Source: Streptomyces sp. NK08204 (GTDB taxonomy: Bacteria; Actinomycetota; Actinomycetes; Streptomycetales; Streptomycetaceae). From it: 64,000 bases of DNA. A model generated the notes under the pieces. It was not told where the DNA came from. It searched no databases and saw only the letters and a list, made by a program, of their open reading frames with translations. Shown in pieces: positions 18,744-27,090 of this stretch. The number at the start of each line of letters is the position of its first letter. Position 1 is the first letter of the stretch. The position numbers were made by a program, and so were the translations under genes. Location of the stretch: positions 124,001-188,000 of the forward strand of contig NZ_JAINVF010000009.1 of NCBI RefSeq assembly GCF_020400585.1. Direction: 5' to 3'.

Positions 18744-19867
18744 GCGGCGCCGGGCGGCAGACCGCAACGACGAGCCCCGGGTATCCCGTGGAGGAACCCT
18801 GGGGCGGCGGCGTACGCCCGTTCTCGATCAAGACCAAGCTCGGCGCTCTGGTCGTCATCTCGGTGCTGATCACCACCGGTCTGTCGGTGATCGCGGTGCA
18901 CACCAAGACCGAGCTGCGCTTCATCACGGTGTTCTCGATGATCGCCACGCTGCTGATCACGCAGTTCGTGGCGCACTCGCTCACCGCGCCGCTGGACGAG
19001 ATGAACGCGGTGGCCCGCTCGATCTCGCAGGGCGACTACACGCGCCGGGTGCGCGAGAACCGCCGTGACGAACTGGGCGACCTGGCCGAGACGATCAACG
19101 TCATGGCCGACGAGCTGGAGGCACAGGACCAGCAGCGCAAGGAGCTGGTCGCGAACGTCTCGCACGAGCTGCGCACACCGATCGCGGGCCTGCGCGGCGT
19201 CCTGGAGAACATCGTCGACGGGGTCACCGAGGCCGACCCCGAGACCATGCGGACGGCCCTGAAACAGACCGAGCGGCTCGGCCGTCTGGTGGAGACCCTG
19301 CTGGACCTGTCCCGGCTCGACAACGGCGTCGTACCGCTGAAGCTGCGCCGCTTCGAGGTGTGGCCGTACCTGTCGGGCGTGCTGAAGGAGGCCAACATGG
19401 TCGCCTCCGCGCGCGCGGGCATCGCCTCCGGCTCCGGCAGCCACACGCGCACCGACGTCCATCTGCACCTCGACGTCTCCCCGCCGGAGCTGACCGCGCA
19501 CGCGGACCCGGAGCGCATCCACCAGGTCGTCGCGAACCTGATCGACAACGCGGTCAAGCACAGCCCGCCGCACGGCCGGGTGACCGTACGGGCGCGGCGC
19601 GGGCCGCAGCCGGAGTCGCTGGAGCTGGAGGTGCTGGACGAGGGGCCCGGCATTCCGCGCTCGGAGTGGCACCGGGTGTTCGAGCGGTTCAACCGGGGGT
19701 CGGTGACCCGGCCGCACGGTCCGGGCAGCGACGGCGGCACCGGGCTCGGCCTCGCGATCGCCCGGTGGGCGGTGGATCTGCACGGCGGCCGGATCGGTGT
19801 GGCCGAATCCGCTCGTGGCTGCCGGATCATCGTCACCCTTCCGGGACTGACTTCCGCCCCCGGTTGA
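18740..19867 (+). CDS. membrane sensor histidine kinase, partner of the upstream regulator
   Basis: 375 residues from GTG 18740. Two membrane segments at about 34-53 and 61-80 are separated by only a few residues (AVHTKTELRF), so there is almost no extracytoplasmic sensor; sensing would be within the membrane or cytosol. HAMP follows at 78-130, then HisKA with the phospho-acceptor His142 in NVSHELRTPIAG, and HATPase_c with ANLIDNAVKHSPP (N-box), DEGPGIP (G1), FERFNRG (F-box) and GTGLGLAIAR (G2). All catalytic motifs are present. Confidence 0.96.
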   Translation: MSGAGRQTATTSPGYPVEEPWGGGVRPFSIKTKLGALVVISVLITTGLSVIAVHTKTELRFITVFSMIATLLITQFVAHSLTAPLDEMNAVARSISQGDYTRRVRENRRDELGDLAETINVMADELEAQDQQRKELVANVSHELRTPIAGLRGVLENIVDGVTEADPETMRTALKQTERLGRLVETLLDLSRLDNGVVPLKLRRFEVWPYLSGVLKEANMVASARAGIASGSGSHTRTDVHLHLDVSPPELTAHADPERIHQVVANLIDNAVKHSPPHGRVTVRARRGPQPESLELEVLDEGPGIPRSEWHRVFERFNRGSVTRPHGPGSDGGTGLGLAIARWAVDLHGGRIGVAESARGCRIIVTLPGLTSAPG

Positions 19868-20168
19868 CGTAAAGTCCGATTCGGAGCCACAAGATCCACG
19901 AGCATCCGCCCAGCCGGACACGTGTGATCAGGGACAGGTCCGAACGTGCGCCGCAGTCATCCGCACCGGGCCCCGCTCGGCGATCCCGCACACCCTCGCT
20001 CACATACGGAACCACGCTTGTTTCCCGCCATATCAAGCCCTGAAACAAGATTTCCTGTGTGACTTACGCGACGATGAACGGGCTCGACCTGACCTTCACG
20101 GTCTTGGAGGCGTAGCCTTTATTCCCGCTGTCCATCACCTTGTGAAGCGGAAGAGGGCGGTTGCCGCC
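19868..20168. other. intergenic region upstream of kgd
   Basis: About 300 nt holding the presumed kgd promoter. It is locally less GC-rich than the genes. I could not assign a confident promoter, operator or terminator, and saw no small gene. Confidence 0.5.
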
Positions 20169-23100
20169 GTGTCGCCACAGTCCCCCAGTAACTCGAGCAT
20201 CTCCACCGACGACCAAGCCGGGAAGAACCCCGCTGCTGCGTTCGGTCCCAACGAGTGGCTCGTCGACGAGATCTATCAGCAGTACCTCCAGGACCCGAAT
20301 TCGGTAGACCGTGCCTGGTGGGACTTCTTCGCCGACTACAAGCCGGGTGCGCCGGCCGCCGCGGCTCCGCCGGGTGCTGCTGCCACGGGGGCCGCACAGA
20401 CCCCCGCCGCGGCTCCCGCGGCCCCGGCCGCCCCCGCTCCCGCCCCGGTGGCCCCGCAGCCCGCCGCAGCTGCGGCCCCCGTCCCGGCCAAGCCGGCGCA
20501 ACCCGCACAGGCGCCCGCTCAGCCGGCGGCGAAGGCCGCCCCCGCCGCGAAGGCCGCCGAGGCCCCGCAGGGCCCCGAGCTGGTCACGCTGCGCGGCCCG
20601 GCCGCCGCGGTCGCGAAGAACATGAACGCCTCGCTGGAGCTGCCGACGGCCACCTCCGTCCGCGCGGTCCCGGTGAAGCTGCTGTTCGACAACCGCATCG
20701 TCATCAACAACCACCTCAAGCGCGCCCGCGGCGGGAAGATCTCCTTCACGCACGTCATCGGGTACGCGATGGTGCAGGCCATCAAGGCCATGCCGTCGAT
20801 GAACTGGTCCTTCGGCGAGAAGGACGGCAAGCCGACCCTCGTCAAGCCGGCGCACGTCAACCTCGGCCTGGCCATCGACCTGGTGAAGCCCAACGGCGAC
20901 CGCCAGCTCGTCGTGGCCGCCATCAAGAAGGCCGAGACGCTGAACTTCTTCGAGTTCTGGCAGGCCTACGAGGACATCGTCCGCCGCGCCCGTGACGGCA
21001 AGCTGACGATGGACGACTTCACCGGCGTGACGGTCTCGCTGACCAACCCCGGCGGCCTCGGCACCGTCCACTCCGTGCCGCGTCTGATGCCCGGCCAGTC
21101 CGTGATCATGGGCGTCGGCTCCATGGACTACCCGGCGGAGTTCCAGGGCACCAGCCAGGACACCCTGAACAAGCTCGGCGTCTCCAAGGTCATGACGCTC
21201 ACGTCGACCTACGACCACCGGGTGATCCAGGGCGCCGCCTCGGGCGAGTTCCTGCGCCAGGTCGCCAACCTGCTGCTCGGCGAGAACGGCTTCTACGACG
21301 ACATCTTCAAGTCGCTGCGCATCCCCTACGAGCCGGTCCGCTGGCTCCGGGACATCGACGCCTCGCACGACGACGACGTCACCAAGGCCGCCCGCGTCTT
21401 CGAGCTGATCCACTCCTACCGGGTCCGCGGCCACGTCATGGCCGACACCGACCCGCTGGAGTACCGCCAGCGCAAGCACCCCGACCTGGACATCACCGAG
21501 CACGGCCTCACCCTGTGGGACCTGGAGCGCGAGTTCGCCGTCGGCGGCTTCGCCGGCAAGTCGATGATGAAGCTGCGCGACATCCTCGGCGTGCTGCGCG
21601 ACTCGTACTGCCGCACCACCGGCATCGAGTTCATGCACATCCAGGACCCCAAGCAGCGCAAGTGGATCCAGGACCGCGTCGAGCGCCCGCACACCAAGCC
21701 GGAGCGCGAGGAGCAGCTGCGCATCCTGCGCCGCCTGAACGCCGCCGAGGCCTTCGAGACCTTCCTGCAGACGAAGTACGTCGGCCAGAAGCGCTTCTCC
21801 CTGGAGGGCGGCGAGTCCGTCATCCCGCTGCTCGACGCGGTGATCGACTCCGCGGCCGAGTCCCGCCTGGACGAGGTCGTCATCGGCATGGCCCACCGTG
21901 GCCGCCTGAACGTCCTCGCCAACATCGTCGGCAAGTCGTACGCGCAGATCTTCCGCGAGTTCGAGGGCAACCTCGACCCGAAGTCGATGCACGGCTCCGG
22001 CGACGTGAAGTACCACCTGGGCGCCGAGGGCACCTTCACGGGCCTGGACGGCGAGCAGATCAAGGTCTCGCTGGTCGCGAACCCCTCGCACCTGGAGGCG
22101 GTCGACCCGGTCCTGGAGGGCGTCGCCCGCGCCAAGCAGGACATCATCAACAAGGGCGGCACGGACTTCACGGTCCTGCCGGTGGCCCTGCACGGCGACG
22201 CGGCCTTCGCGGGCCAGGGCGTGGTGGCCGAGACCCTGAACATGTCGCAGCTGCGCGGCTACCGCACCGGCGGCACGGTCCACATCGTCATCAACAACCA
22301 GGTCGGCTTCACCGCGGCCCCCGAGTCCTCGCGTTCCTCCATGTACGCGACGGACGTGGCCCGCATGATCGAGGCCCCGATCTTCCACGTGAACGGCGAC
22401 GACCCCGAGGCCGTCGTGCGCGTGGCGCGGCTCGCCTTCGAGTTCCGCCAGGCGTTCAACAAGGACGTGGTGATCGACCTCATCTGCTACCGCCGCCGCG
22501 GTCACAACGAGTCGGACAACCCGGCCTTCACCCAGCCGCTGATGTACGACCTGATCGACAAGAAGCGCTCGGTGCGCAAGCTCTACACCGAGTCCCTGAT
22601 CGGTCGCGGCGACATCACCCTGGAAGAGGCCGAGCAGGCGCTGCAGGACTACCAGGGCCAGCTGGAGAAGGTCTTCACCGAGGTCCGCGAGGCCACCTCG
22701 CAGCCGGCCGGCGGTGCCGTCCAGGCGCCGCAGGACGGCTTCCCGGTCGCGGTGCCGACCGCGATCTCCTCGGAGGTCGTGAAGCGGATCGCCGAGTCCC
22801 AGGTCAACATCCCCGACAGCATCACCGTGCACCCGCGTCTGCAGCCGCAGCTGCAGCGCCGTGCGGCGATGGTCGAGGACGGCACGATCGACTGGGGCAT
22901 GGGCGAGACCCTGGCCATCGGCTCGCTGCTGCTGGACGGCACCCCGGTCCGCCTCGCGGGCCAGGACTCCCAGCGCGGCACCTTCGGCCAGCGCCACGCG
23001 GTGCTGATCGACCGGGAGACCGGCGAGGAGTACACCCCGCTGCAGTACCTCTCCGAGGACCAGGCCCGCCTGAACGTCTACAACTCCCTGCTCTCCGAGT

Positions 23101-23936
23101 ACGCGGCGATGGGCTTCGAGTACGGCTACTCGCTGGCCCGCCCGGACGCGCTCGTGATGTGGGAGGCGCAGTTCGGCGACTTCGTCAACGGCGCGCAGAC
23201 GGTCGTGGACGAGTTCATCTCGTCGGCGGAGCAGAAGTGGAACCAGACCTCCGGCGTCGTCCTGCTCCTCCCGCACGGCTACGAGGGCCAGGGCCCGGAC
23301 CACTCGTCCGCCCGCCCGGAGCGGTTCCTCCAGCTGTGCGCGCAGAACAACATGACGGTCGCGATGCCCACGCTCCCGTCGAACTACTTCCACCTCCTGC
23401 GGTGGCAGGTGCACAACCCGCACCACAAGCCGCTGGTCGTCTTCACCCCGAAGTCGATGCTGCGCCTGAAGGCCGCGGCCTCGAAGGCGGAGGAGTTCAC
23501 GAGCGGCGAGTTCCGCCCGGTCATCGGCGACAGCACGGTCGACCCGGCCGCGGTCCGCAAGGTCGTCTTCTGCGCGGGCAAGGTCTACTACGACCTGGAG
23601 GCCGAGCGGGTCAAGCGCGGCGTCACGGACACGGCGATCATCCGCATCGAGCGGCTGTACCCGCTGCCGGGTGCCGAGCTGCAGGCGGAGGTCAACAAGT
23701 ACCCGAACGCCGAGAAGTACCTGTGGGCGCAGGAGGAGCCGGCGAACCAGGGTGCCTGGCCGTTCATCGCGCTCAACCTGATCGACCACCTGGACCTGGC
23801 GGTCGGCGCGGACATCCCGGCCGGCGAGCGGCTGCGGCGCATCTCCCGCCCGCACGGCTCGTCCCCGGCGGTCGGCTCCGCCAAGCGCCACCAGGCGGAG
23901 CAGGAGCAGCTGGTGCGTGAGGTGTTCGAGGCGTAG
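20169..23936 (+). CDS. kgd: multifunctional 2-oxoglutarate dehydrogenase E1/E2 (Kgd/OdhA type)
   Basis: 1255 residues from GTG 20169; an in-frame GTG at 20142 is less likely. Order: E1 N-terminal helix (NEWLVDEIYQQYLQDPNSVD, about 28-47), a long Ala/Pro linker (about 60-140), an E2 acyltransferase catalytic domain (about 150-360) with the HxxxD-type TYDHRVIQGAASGEF near 348, and the E1 thiamine-diphosphate part with HGDAAFAGQGVVAETLNM near 676 and the transketolase-like C-terminus. There is no lipoyl domain, as is known for the actinobacterial fused enzyme, which borrows the lipoyl group of the pyruvate dehydrogenase E2. Role: oxidative decarboxylation of 2-oxoglutarate in the TCA cycle. In mycobacteria and corynebacteria it is inhibited by the FHA protein GarA/OdhI. 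Confidence 0.98.
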   Translation: MSPQSPSNSSISTDDQAGKNPAAAFGPNEWLVDEIYQQYLQDPNSVDRAWWDFFADYKPGAPAAAAPPGAAATGAAQTPAAAPAAPAAPAPAPVAPQPAAAAAPVPAKPAQPAQAPAQPAAKAAPAAKAAEAPQGPELVTLRGPAAAVAKNMNASLELPTATSVRAVPVKLLFDNRIVINNHLKRARGGKISFTHVIGYAMVQAIKAMPSMNWSFGEKDGKPTLVKPAHVNLGLAIDLVKPNGDRQLVVAAIKKAETLNFFEFWQAYEDIVRRARDGKLTMDDFTGVTVSLTNPGGLGTVHSVPRLMPGQSVIMGVGSMDYPAEFQGTSQDTLNKLGVSKVMTLTSTYDHRVIQGAASGEFLRQVANLLLGENGFYDDIFKSLRIPYEPVRWLRDIDASHDDDVTKAARVFELIHSYRVRGHVMADTDPLEYRQRKHPDLDITEHGLTLWDLEREFAVGGFAGKSMMKLRDILGVLRDSYCRTTGIEFMHIQDPKQRKWIQDRVERPHTKPEREEQLRILRRLNAAEAFETFLQTKYVGQKRFSLEGGESVIPLLDAVIDSAAESRLDEVVIGMAHRGRLNVLANIVGKSYAQIFREFEGNLDPKSMHGSGDVKYHLGAEGTFTGLDGEQIKVSLVANPSHLEAVDPVLEGVARAKQDIINKGGTDFTVLPVALHGDAAFAGQGVVAETLNMSQLRGYRTGGTVHIVINNQVGFTAAPESSRSSMYATDVARMIEAPIFHVNGDDPEAVVRVARLAFEFRQAFNKDVVIDLICYRRRGHNESDNPAFTQPLMYDLIDKKRSVRKLYTESLIGRGDITLEEAEQALQDYQGQLEKVFTEVREATSQPAGGAVQAPQDGFPVAVPTAISSEVVKRIAESQVNIPDSITVHPRLQPQLQRRAAMVEDGTIDWGMGETLAIGSLLLDGTPVRLAGQDSQRGTFGQRHAVLIDRETGEEYTPLQYLSEDQARLNVYNSLLSEYAAMGFEYGYSLARPDALVMWEAQFGDFVNGAQTVVDEFISSAEQKWNQTSGVVLLLPHGYEGQGPDHSSARPERFLQLCAQNNMTVAMPTLPSNYFHLLRWQVHNPHHKPLVVFTPKSMLRLKAAASKAEEFTSGEFRPVIGDSTVDPAAVRKVVFCAGKVYYDLEAERVKRGVTDTAIIRIERLYPLPGAELQAEVNKYPNAEKYLWAQEEPANQGAWPFIALNLIDHLDLAVGADIPAGERLRRISRPHGSSPAVGSAKRHQAEQEQLVREVFEA

Positions 23937-23959
23937 GCCTCCGGCGGCTCAGCACACCC

Positions 23960-23999
23960 AAGGGCCCGGTACCGAGTTTCTGCTCGGTACCGGGCCCTT
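23960..23999 (+). terminator. strong hairpin terminator of kgd
   Basis: Perfect 17-bp stem (AAGGGCCCGGTACCGAG with CTCGGTACCGGGCCCTT) and a 6-nt loop TTTCTG, 24 nt after the kgd stop. Confidence 0.9.
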
Positions 24000-24220
24000 C
24001 GCCTGTCCGTCGGTTGCGGGGACCGTATGCGGGTGCGGTCCGTCGTGGCTGGTCGCGTCGTGGCTGGTCACGCAGTTCCCCGCGTGCCTGGAGAGTCGCA
24101 GGAGTCGCACGCGCCCGCAACGCGCCCCGCTCCCGGGTACGCCTCGGCGTCCCGGTAGGGGCTCCGGCTCGGTTCCGCGGCCTCGCGATGCTCGTGACGC
24201 TCGTGATGCGGCCGGTCACG
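24000..24220. other. non-coding stretch after kgd terminator
   Basis: Nothing recognisable apart from a short imperfect duplication (GTGGCTGGTC at about 24043 and 24059). Together with the remnant at 24221-24390 and the repeat at 24504-24535 it makes a decayed interval of about 530 nt between kgd and the DUF6104 gene. Confidence 0.5.
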
Positions 24221-24390
24221 TCACGGGCGGCGGCCCTGGGTGATCAGCTCGGTGAGTTCGTCGCTGCGGGACGCGGCCTGCCGGCGCTCCAGAAGACGGC
24301 GGCCCCGCTCGTGCGCCTCGCGGAACCCGCCGCCGCAGCCGGTTCCCCGGCCGACGGCACGATTCCCCCGTCGACGGCGATGGTGGTCAC
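24221..24390 (-). pseudogene. probable frameshifted small gene
   Basis: From GTG 24390, preceded by GGAG at 7-nt spacing, the first frame reads VTTIAVDGGIVPSAGEPAA. In a GCG/GGC-rich tract near 24325 the coding-like sequence continues only in another minus-strand frame: GFREAHERGRRLLERRQ, then SRSDELTELITQGRRP and a stop at 24221-24223. Joined, this would be a protein of about 56 residues with a basic amphipathic C-terminal helix. The shift corresponds to one lost base (or two gained). I do not recognise a family; a sequencing error in the GC-rich tract is possible. Confidence 0.4.
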
Positions 24391-24503
24391 GTCACCGCTC
24401 CGACAGAACCCGGCGCCGGGATCCGGCGCGCCTTCGCCGGCCGCGCCGGTCCCGCCCCAGACGGCCGAGAGCGGGAGGGGCCACGAGGGATACGGCCGAT
24501 GAC

Positions 24504-24535
24504 CGCGTCTTGCGGCCTACGCGTCTTGCGGCCTA
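24504..24535. repeat. 16-nt perfect tandem duplication at the DUF6104 stop codon
   Basis: Two adjacent copies of CGCGTCTTGCGGCCTA. The second copy carries the stop codon (24533-24535, read on the minus strand) of the DUF6104 gene, so the duplication includes that 3' end. Confidence 0.9.
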
Positions 24536-24712
24536 TTCGTCGTCCTCGTCGTCCAGGCGGGCGAGCCAGGTGGCGAGCCGCTCGACGGGCACCTCGAAGT
24601 CTGGGTTGAGATCCACGAACGTGCGCAGCTGCTCGGCGAGCCACTCGAAGGTGACCTCTTCCTCGCCGCGCCGCTTCTCCAGCTCCTCGATACCGCGGTC
24701 GGTGAAGTACAT
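24533..24712 (-). CDS. small acidic DUF6104-like protein
   Basis: 59 residues from ATG 24712, with GGAG 9 nt upstream; the frame is open to 24760 but the conserved part begins MYFTDRGIEELEKRRGEEEV. Very acidic, ending LDDEDDE, with no membrane segment or metal motif. Small proteins with this beginning (FTDRGIEELEKRRG) and the pattern WLAxxLRxFVDLNPDFExPVERLATWLARLD are conserved throughout Streptomyces and grouped as DUF6104; function unknown. Divergent from the DUF4097-PadR operon, whose promoter region it shares. Confidence 0.85.
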   Translation of the reverse strand: MYFTDRGIEELEKRRGEEEVTFEWLAEQLRTFVDLNPDFEVPVERLATWLARLDDEDDE

Positions 24713-24783
24713 CGGGTGCGTCTCCTGCGTGTGTGCGTCCAGCGGTGGGTCCGATGACAAGCCTATGCAACGGCCAGGGTGTC

Positions 24784-24840
24784 TTGACTTTCCCAGGCCG
24801 CGATATATCGTGAGTTAGGAAGACGCGATATGGCGTGTCG
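24784..24840 (+). promoter_or_regulatory. promoter and palindromic operator of the DUF4097-PadR operon
   Basis: A -35-like TTGACT (24784-24789) is followed after 16 nt by TATCGT (24806-24811). The perfect palindrome CGATATATCG (24801-24810) overlaps the -10, and a second half-like element GCGATATGGC lies at 24825. PadR proteins commonly bind such AT-centred palindromes and repress their own operon; since a PadR gene is the second gene downstream, autoregulation is inferred. Confidence 0.6.
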
Positions 24841-24870
24841 CGAGTCCCTTGTCCGGCCGAGGAGGTCCCC

Positions 24871-25824
24871 ATGTCCGAGTGGTCCGTCGCCGAGCCGCGG
24901 AAGCTCACCTTCGACACCCCTGTGAGCAACCTGAACGTCCGCATCGTCAACGGAACGGTGAACGTGGTGGGCACGGACGAAGGTTCCGCCCGCCTGGAGG
25001 TCTCGGACCTCGAGGGACCACCGCTGACGGTCACCCACAAGGGCGGCACGCTCACGGTGGCGTACGAGGACCTGCCCTGGAAGGGCTTCCTCAAGTGGCT
25101 CGACCGCAAGGGCTGGCGGCGCAGCGCCGTCGTCTCCCTGGCGGTCCCGGCGAGCACGCGCGTCGAGGTGGGCGTGGTGGGCGCCGGGGCAGTCGTCTCC
25201 GGCATCAGCGGCCCCGCGGCGGTCAAGGGCGTCACCGGTGACACGACCCTGGTCGGCATATCGGGGCCGGTCCGCGCGGACACCGTGTCCGGGAACCTGG
25301 AGGCCCAGGCCGTCACCGGCGACCTGCGCTTCAACTCGGTCTCGGGCGACCTGACCGTGCTCGAAGGCGCCGGTCCCTCCGTGCGGGCCGACTCCGTCAG
25401 CGGCTCCATGATCCTCGACCTGGACCCGGACGGCCCCACGGACGTCAGACTGACCAGCGTCTCCGGCGAGATCGCCATCCGCCTGCCGCACCCGGCGGAC
25501 GCAGAGGTGGAGGCGAACACCGCGAGCGGCACGATCTCCAACGCCTTCGACGGCCTGCGGGTGCACGGCCAGTGGGGCGCCCACAAGATCACCGGCCGCC
25601 TCGGCGCTGGCAACGGCAAGCTGCGTGCCACCACGGTCTCCGGCTCGATCGCCCTGCTGCGCCGCCCGCCACGGGAGGAGGACAGCGCGCGGCCGGCGCA
25701 CGGTCCCGGATCCGGCCCCTCGACGGGCGCCGCGGCCACCCCGGGGGACAATTCCGTCTCCGGTCAGGACGCCGATGCCGGCAGCGTCCCGGCCGACGGC
25801 ACGACCGACAAGAAGGTGCTCTGA
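24871..25824 (+). CDS. DUF4097 family beta-helical protein
   Basis: 317 residues from ATG 24871 with GGAGG at 24861-24865. After a short N-terminal part (PVSNLNVRIVNGTVNVVGTDE) the protein consists of repeated beta-strand units with the signature V-x-G-D or S-G-D/S-G-x: GVTGDTTL, GPVRADTVSGNLE, VTGDLRFNSVSGDL, RADSVSGSM, TSVSGEIAI, TASGTISN, ATTVSGSIAL. This is the DUF4097/DUF4098 (LiaG-like) right-handed beta-helix. No signal peptide or transmembrane segment, so cytosolic. The C-terminal 45 residues are disordered. It is encoded with a PadR regulator, 1 nt apart, a frequent pairing; the function is unknown, and links to envelope stress are suggested from LiaG only. Confidence 0.85.
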   Translation: MSEWSVAEPRKLTFDTPVSNLNVRIVNGTVNVVGTDEGSARLEVSDLEGPPLTVTHKGGTLTVAYEDLPWKGFLKWLDRKGWRRSAVVSLAVPASTRVEVGVVGAGAVVSGISGPAAVKGVTGDTTLVGISGPVRADTVSGNLEAQAVTGDLRFNSVSGDLTVLEGAGPSVRADSVSGSMILDLDPDGPTDVRLTSVSGEIAIRLPHPADAEVEANTASGTISNAFDGLRVHGQWGAHKITGRLGAGNGKLRATTVSGSIALLRRPPREEDSARPAHGPGSGPSTGAAATPGDNSVSGQDADAGSVPADGTTDKKVL

Positions 25825-25825
25825 C

Positions 25826-26968
25826 ATGCCCCCCGTCTTCGCCCACGGCCGCCTGCGCCTCTACCTGCTCAAACTGCTCGACGAGGCCCCACGCCACGGC
25901 TACGAGGTGATCAGGCTCCTCGAGGAGCGCTTCCAGGGGCTGTACGCGCCCTCGGCGGGCACGGTCTACCCCCGGCTGGCCAAGCTGGAGGCCGAGGGCC
26001 TGGTCAGGCACACCACCGAGGGCGGTCGCAAGGTGTACGCCATCACGGACGCCGGCCGCGCGGAACTGGCCGACCGCAGCGGCGAACTTGCCGACCTGGA
26101 GCTGGAGATCCGCGAGTCGGTCGCGGAACTCGCCGCCGAGATCAGGGCCGACGTGCGCGGCGCGGCCGGTGATCTGCGCCGCGAGATGCGCGCCGCCGCT
26201 TCCGAGGCCCGCCGGGACACGAAGACGGGCGGCGCCGCGGCGGGCCCCTTCACGGAGTACGCCGAGCCGACGGACAAGGAAGCCTGGCGGGCCGCCAAGG
26301 AGGAGATGCGCCGGGTCAGGCAGGAGTGGAAGGAGCAGGCCCGCCGCGCCAAGGACGAGAGCCGCCGGGCCCGTGAGGAGGCCGAGCGGGCCCGCCGCCA
26401 GGCTCAGGAGGCCCAGGCCCGCGCGCGTGCCCAGGCGCAGGAGGAGATGCAGCGCATCGCCCGCGTGGTCCAGGACCGCGTCCAGGACCACTTCACGCGC
26501 GGCGACTGGCCGACCGGCGTCCGGGAAAGCCTGGCCGAAGTGGCCAAGGAGTTCGGCGAGTTCGGCAAGGCCTTCGGCAAGAACTTCGGGAAGGAACCCG
26601 CAGACGGCTCCGGGAGGGAGTCCCGGAGCGAGCCAGGAGCGGAGTCGGGGACGGAGTTCGGCGAGGACCGGGCCTCCGGCCGCCCTGCCGGCGAACCGTC
26701 CGCCGTCACCGTCCCCGGCGCGCACCTTCCCGACTACTCCGCCGGCCCCGAGGGCTTCCCGGCCGCGTACGAACCGGCCTGGGCGCATGATGACTTCACC
26801 GGCGACCCGGCCCGCGACCTGGACCGACTGCTGGACCGCTTCCGCGACGACATCCGCGACGCGGCCCGCGACCACGGCGTCACCACCGACCAGCTCCGCG
26901 AGGCGCGCCGTCACCTGTCGTCGGCGGCGGCCCACATCGGCGCGATACTCCGCATGCCGAAGGCCTGA
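25826..26968 (+). CDS. PadR-family regulator with long coiled-coil extension
   Basis: 380 residues from ATG 25826, 1 nt after the DUF4097 stop. The PadR winged helix occupies about residues 8-80: LRLYLLKLLDEAPRHGYEVIRLLEE, TVYPRLAKLEAEGLV and GGRKVYAITDAGR. PadR proteins are usually 100-180 residues; here the region 85-230 is a very long charged helix (repeats of EExxRRxRQEW and RARxxAERAR), followed by a disordered stretch and a conserved-looking C-terminal helix pair (DLDRLLDRFRDDIRDAARDHGV). The extension may serve dimerisation or partner binding. It probably represses its own operon through the palindrome at 24801. Confidence 0.9.
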   Translation: MPPVFAHGRLRLYLLKLLDEAPRHGYEVIRLLEERFQGLYAPSAGTVYPRLAKLEAEGLVRHTTEGGRKVYAITDAGRAELADRSGELADLELEIRESVAELAAEIRADVRGAAGDLRREMRAAASEARRDTKTGGAAAGPFTEYAEPTDKEAWRAAKEEMRRVRQEWKEQARRAKDESRRAREEAERARRQAQEAQARARAQAQEEMQRIARVVQDRVQDHFTRGDWPTGVRESLAEVAKEFGEFGKAFGKNFGKEPADGSGRESRSEPGAESGTEFGEDRASGRPAGEPSAVTVPGAHLPDYSAGPEGFPAAYEPAWAHDDFTGDPARDLDRLLDRFRDDIRDAARDHGVTTDQLREARRHLSSAAAHIGAILRMPKA

Positions 26969-26970
26969 CC

Positions 26971-27085
26971 GGCTGCGCGCAGGACGATGCGGACACCGCG
27001 TTCCCCGATCTGCTGCGGCTGATCGACGAACGGTCGACCACCTTCCGCACCAGGTCGCCTCCGCGCCCACCACGTGGTCGGCTGT
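26971..27085 (+). pseudogene. remnant of a maleylpyruvate-isomerase-like (mycothiol-dependent) gene
   Basis: Just after the PadR stop one frame reads DDADTAFPDLLRLIDERSTTFRT, which matches the N-terminal helix of mycothiol-dependent maleylpyruvate isomerase family proteins (typically LLRLIDERSxAFRxAxAxAP near the start). The continuation VASAPTTW lies in a different frame, and the rest of the roughly 200-residue protein is missing: the MetAP gene's 3' end begins at 27091. It is therefore an N-terminal scrap with a frameshift. Short length makes the family call tentative. Confidence 0.45.
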
Positions 27086-27090
27086 CCTGC

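Noticed and set aside
20064..23891. 1275-residue minus-strand open frame opposite kgd
   Set aside because: Shadow of a long GC-rich gene; composition (Asp, Arg, Val, Leu, Gly in excess) is typical of antisense frames and Kgd is unmistakable.
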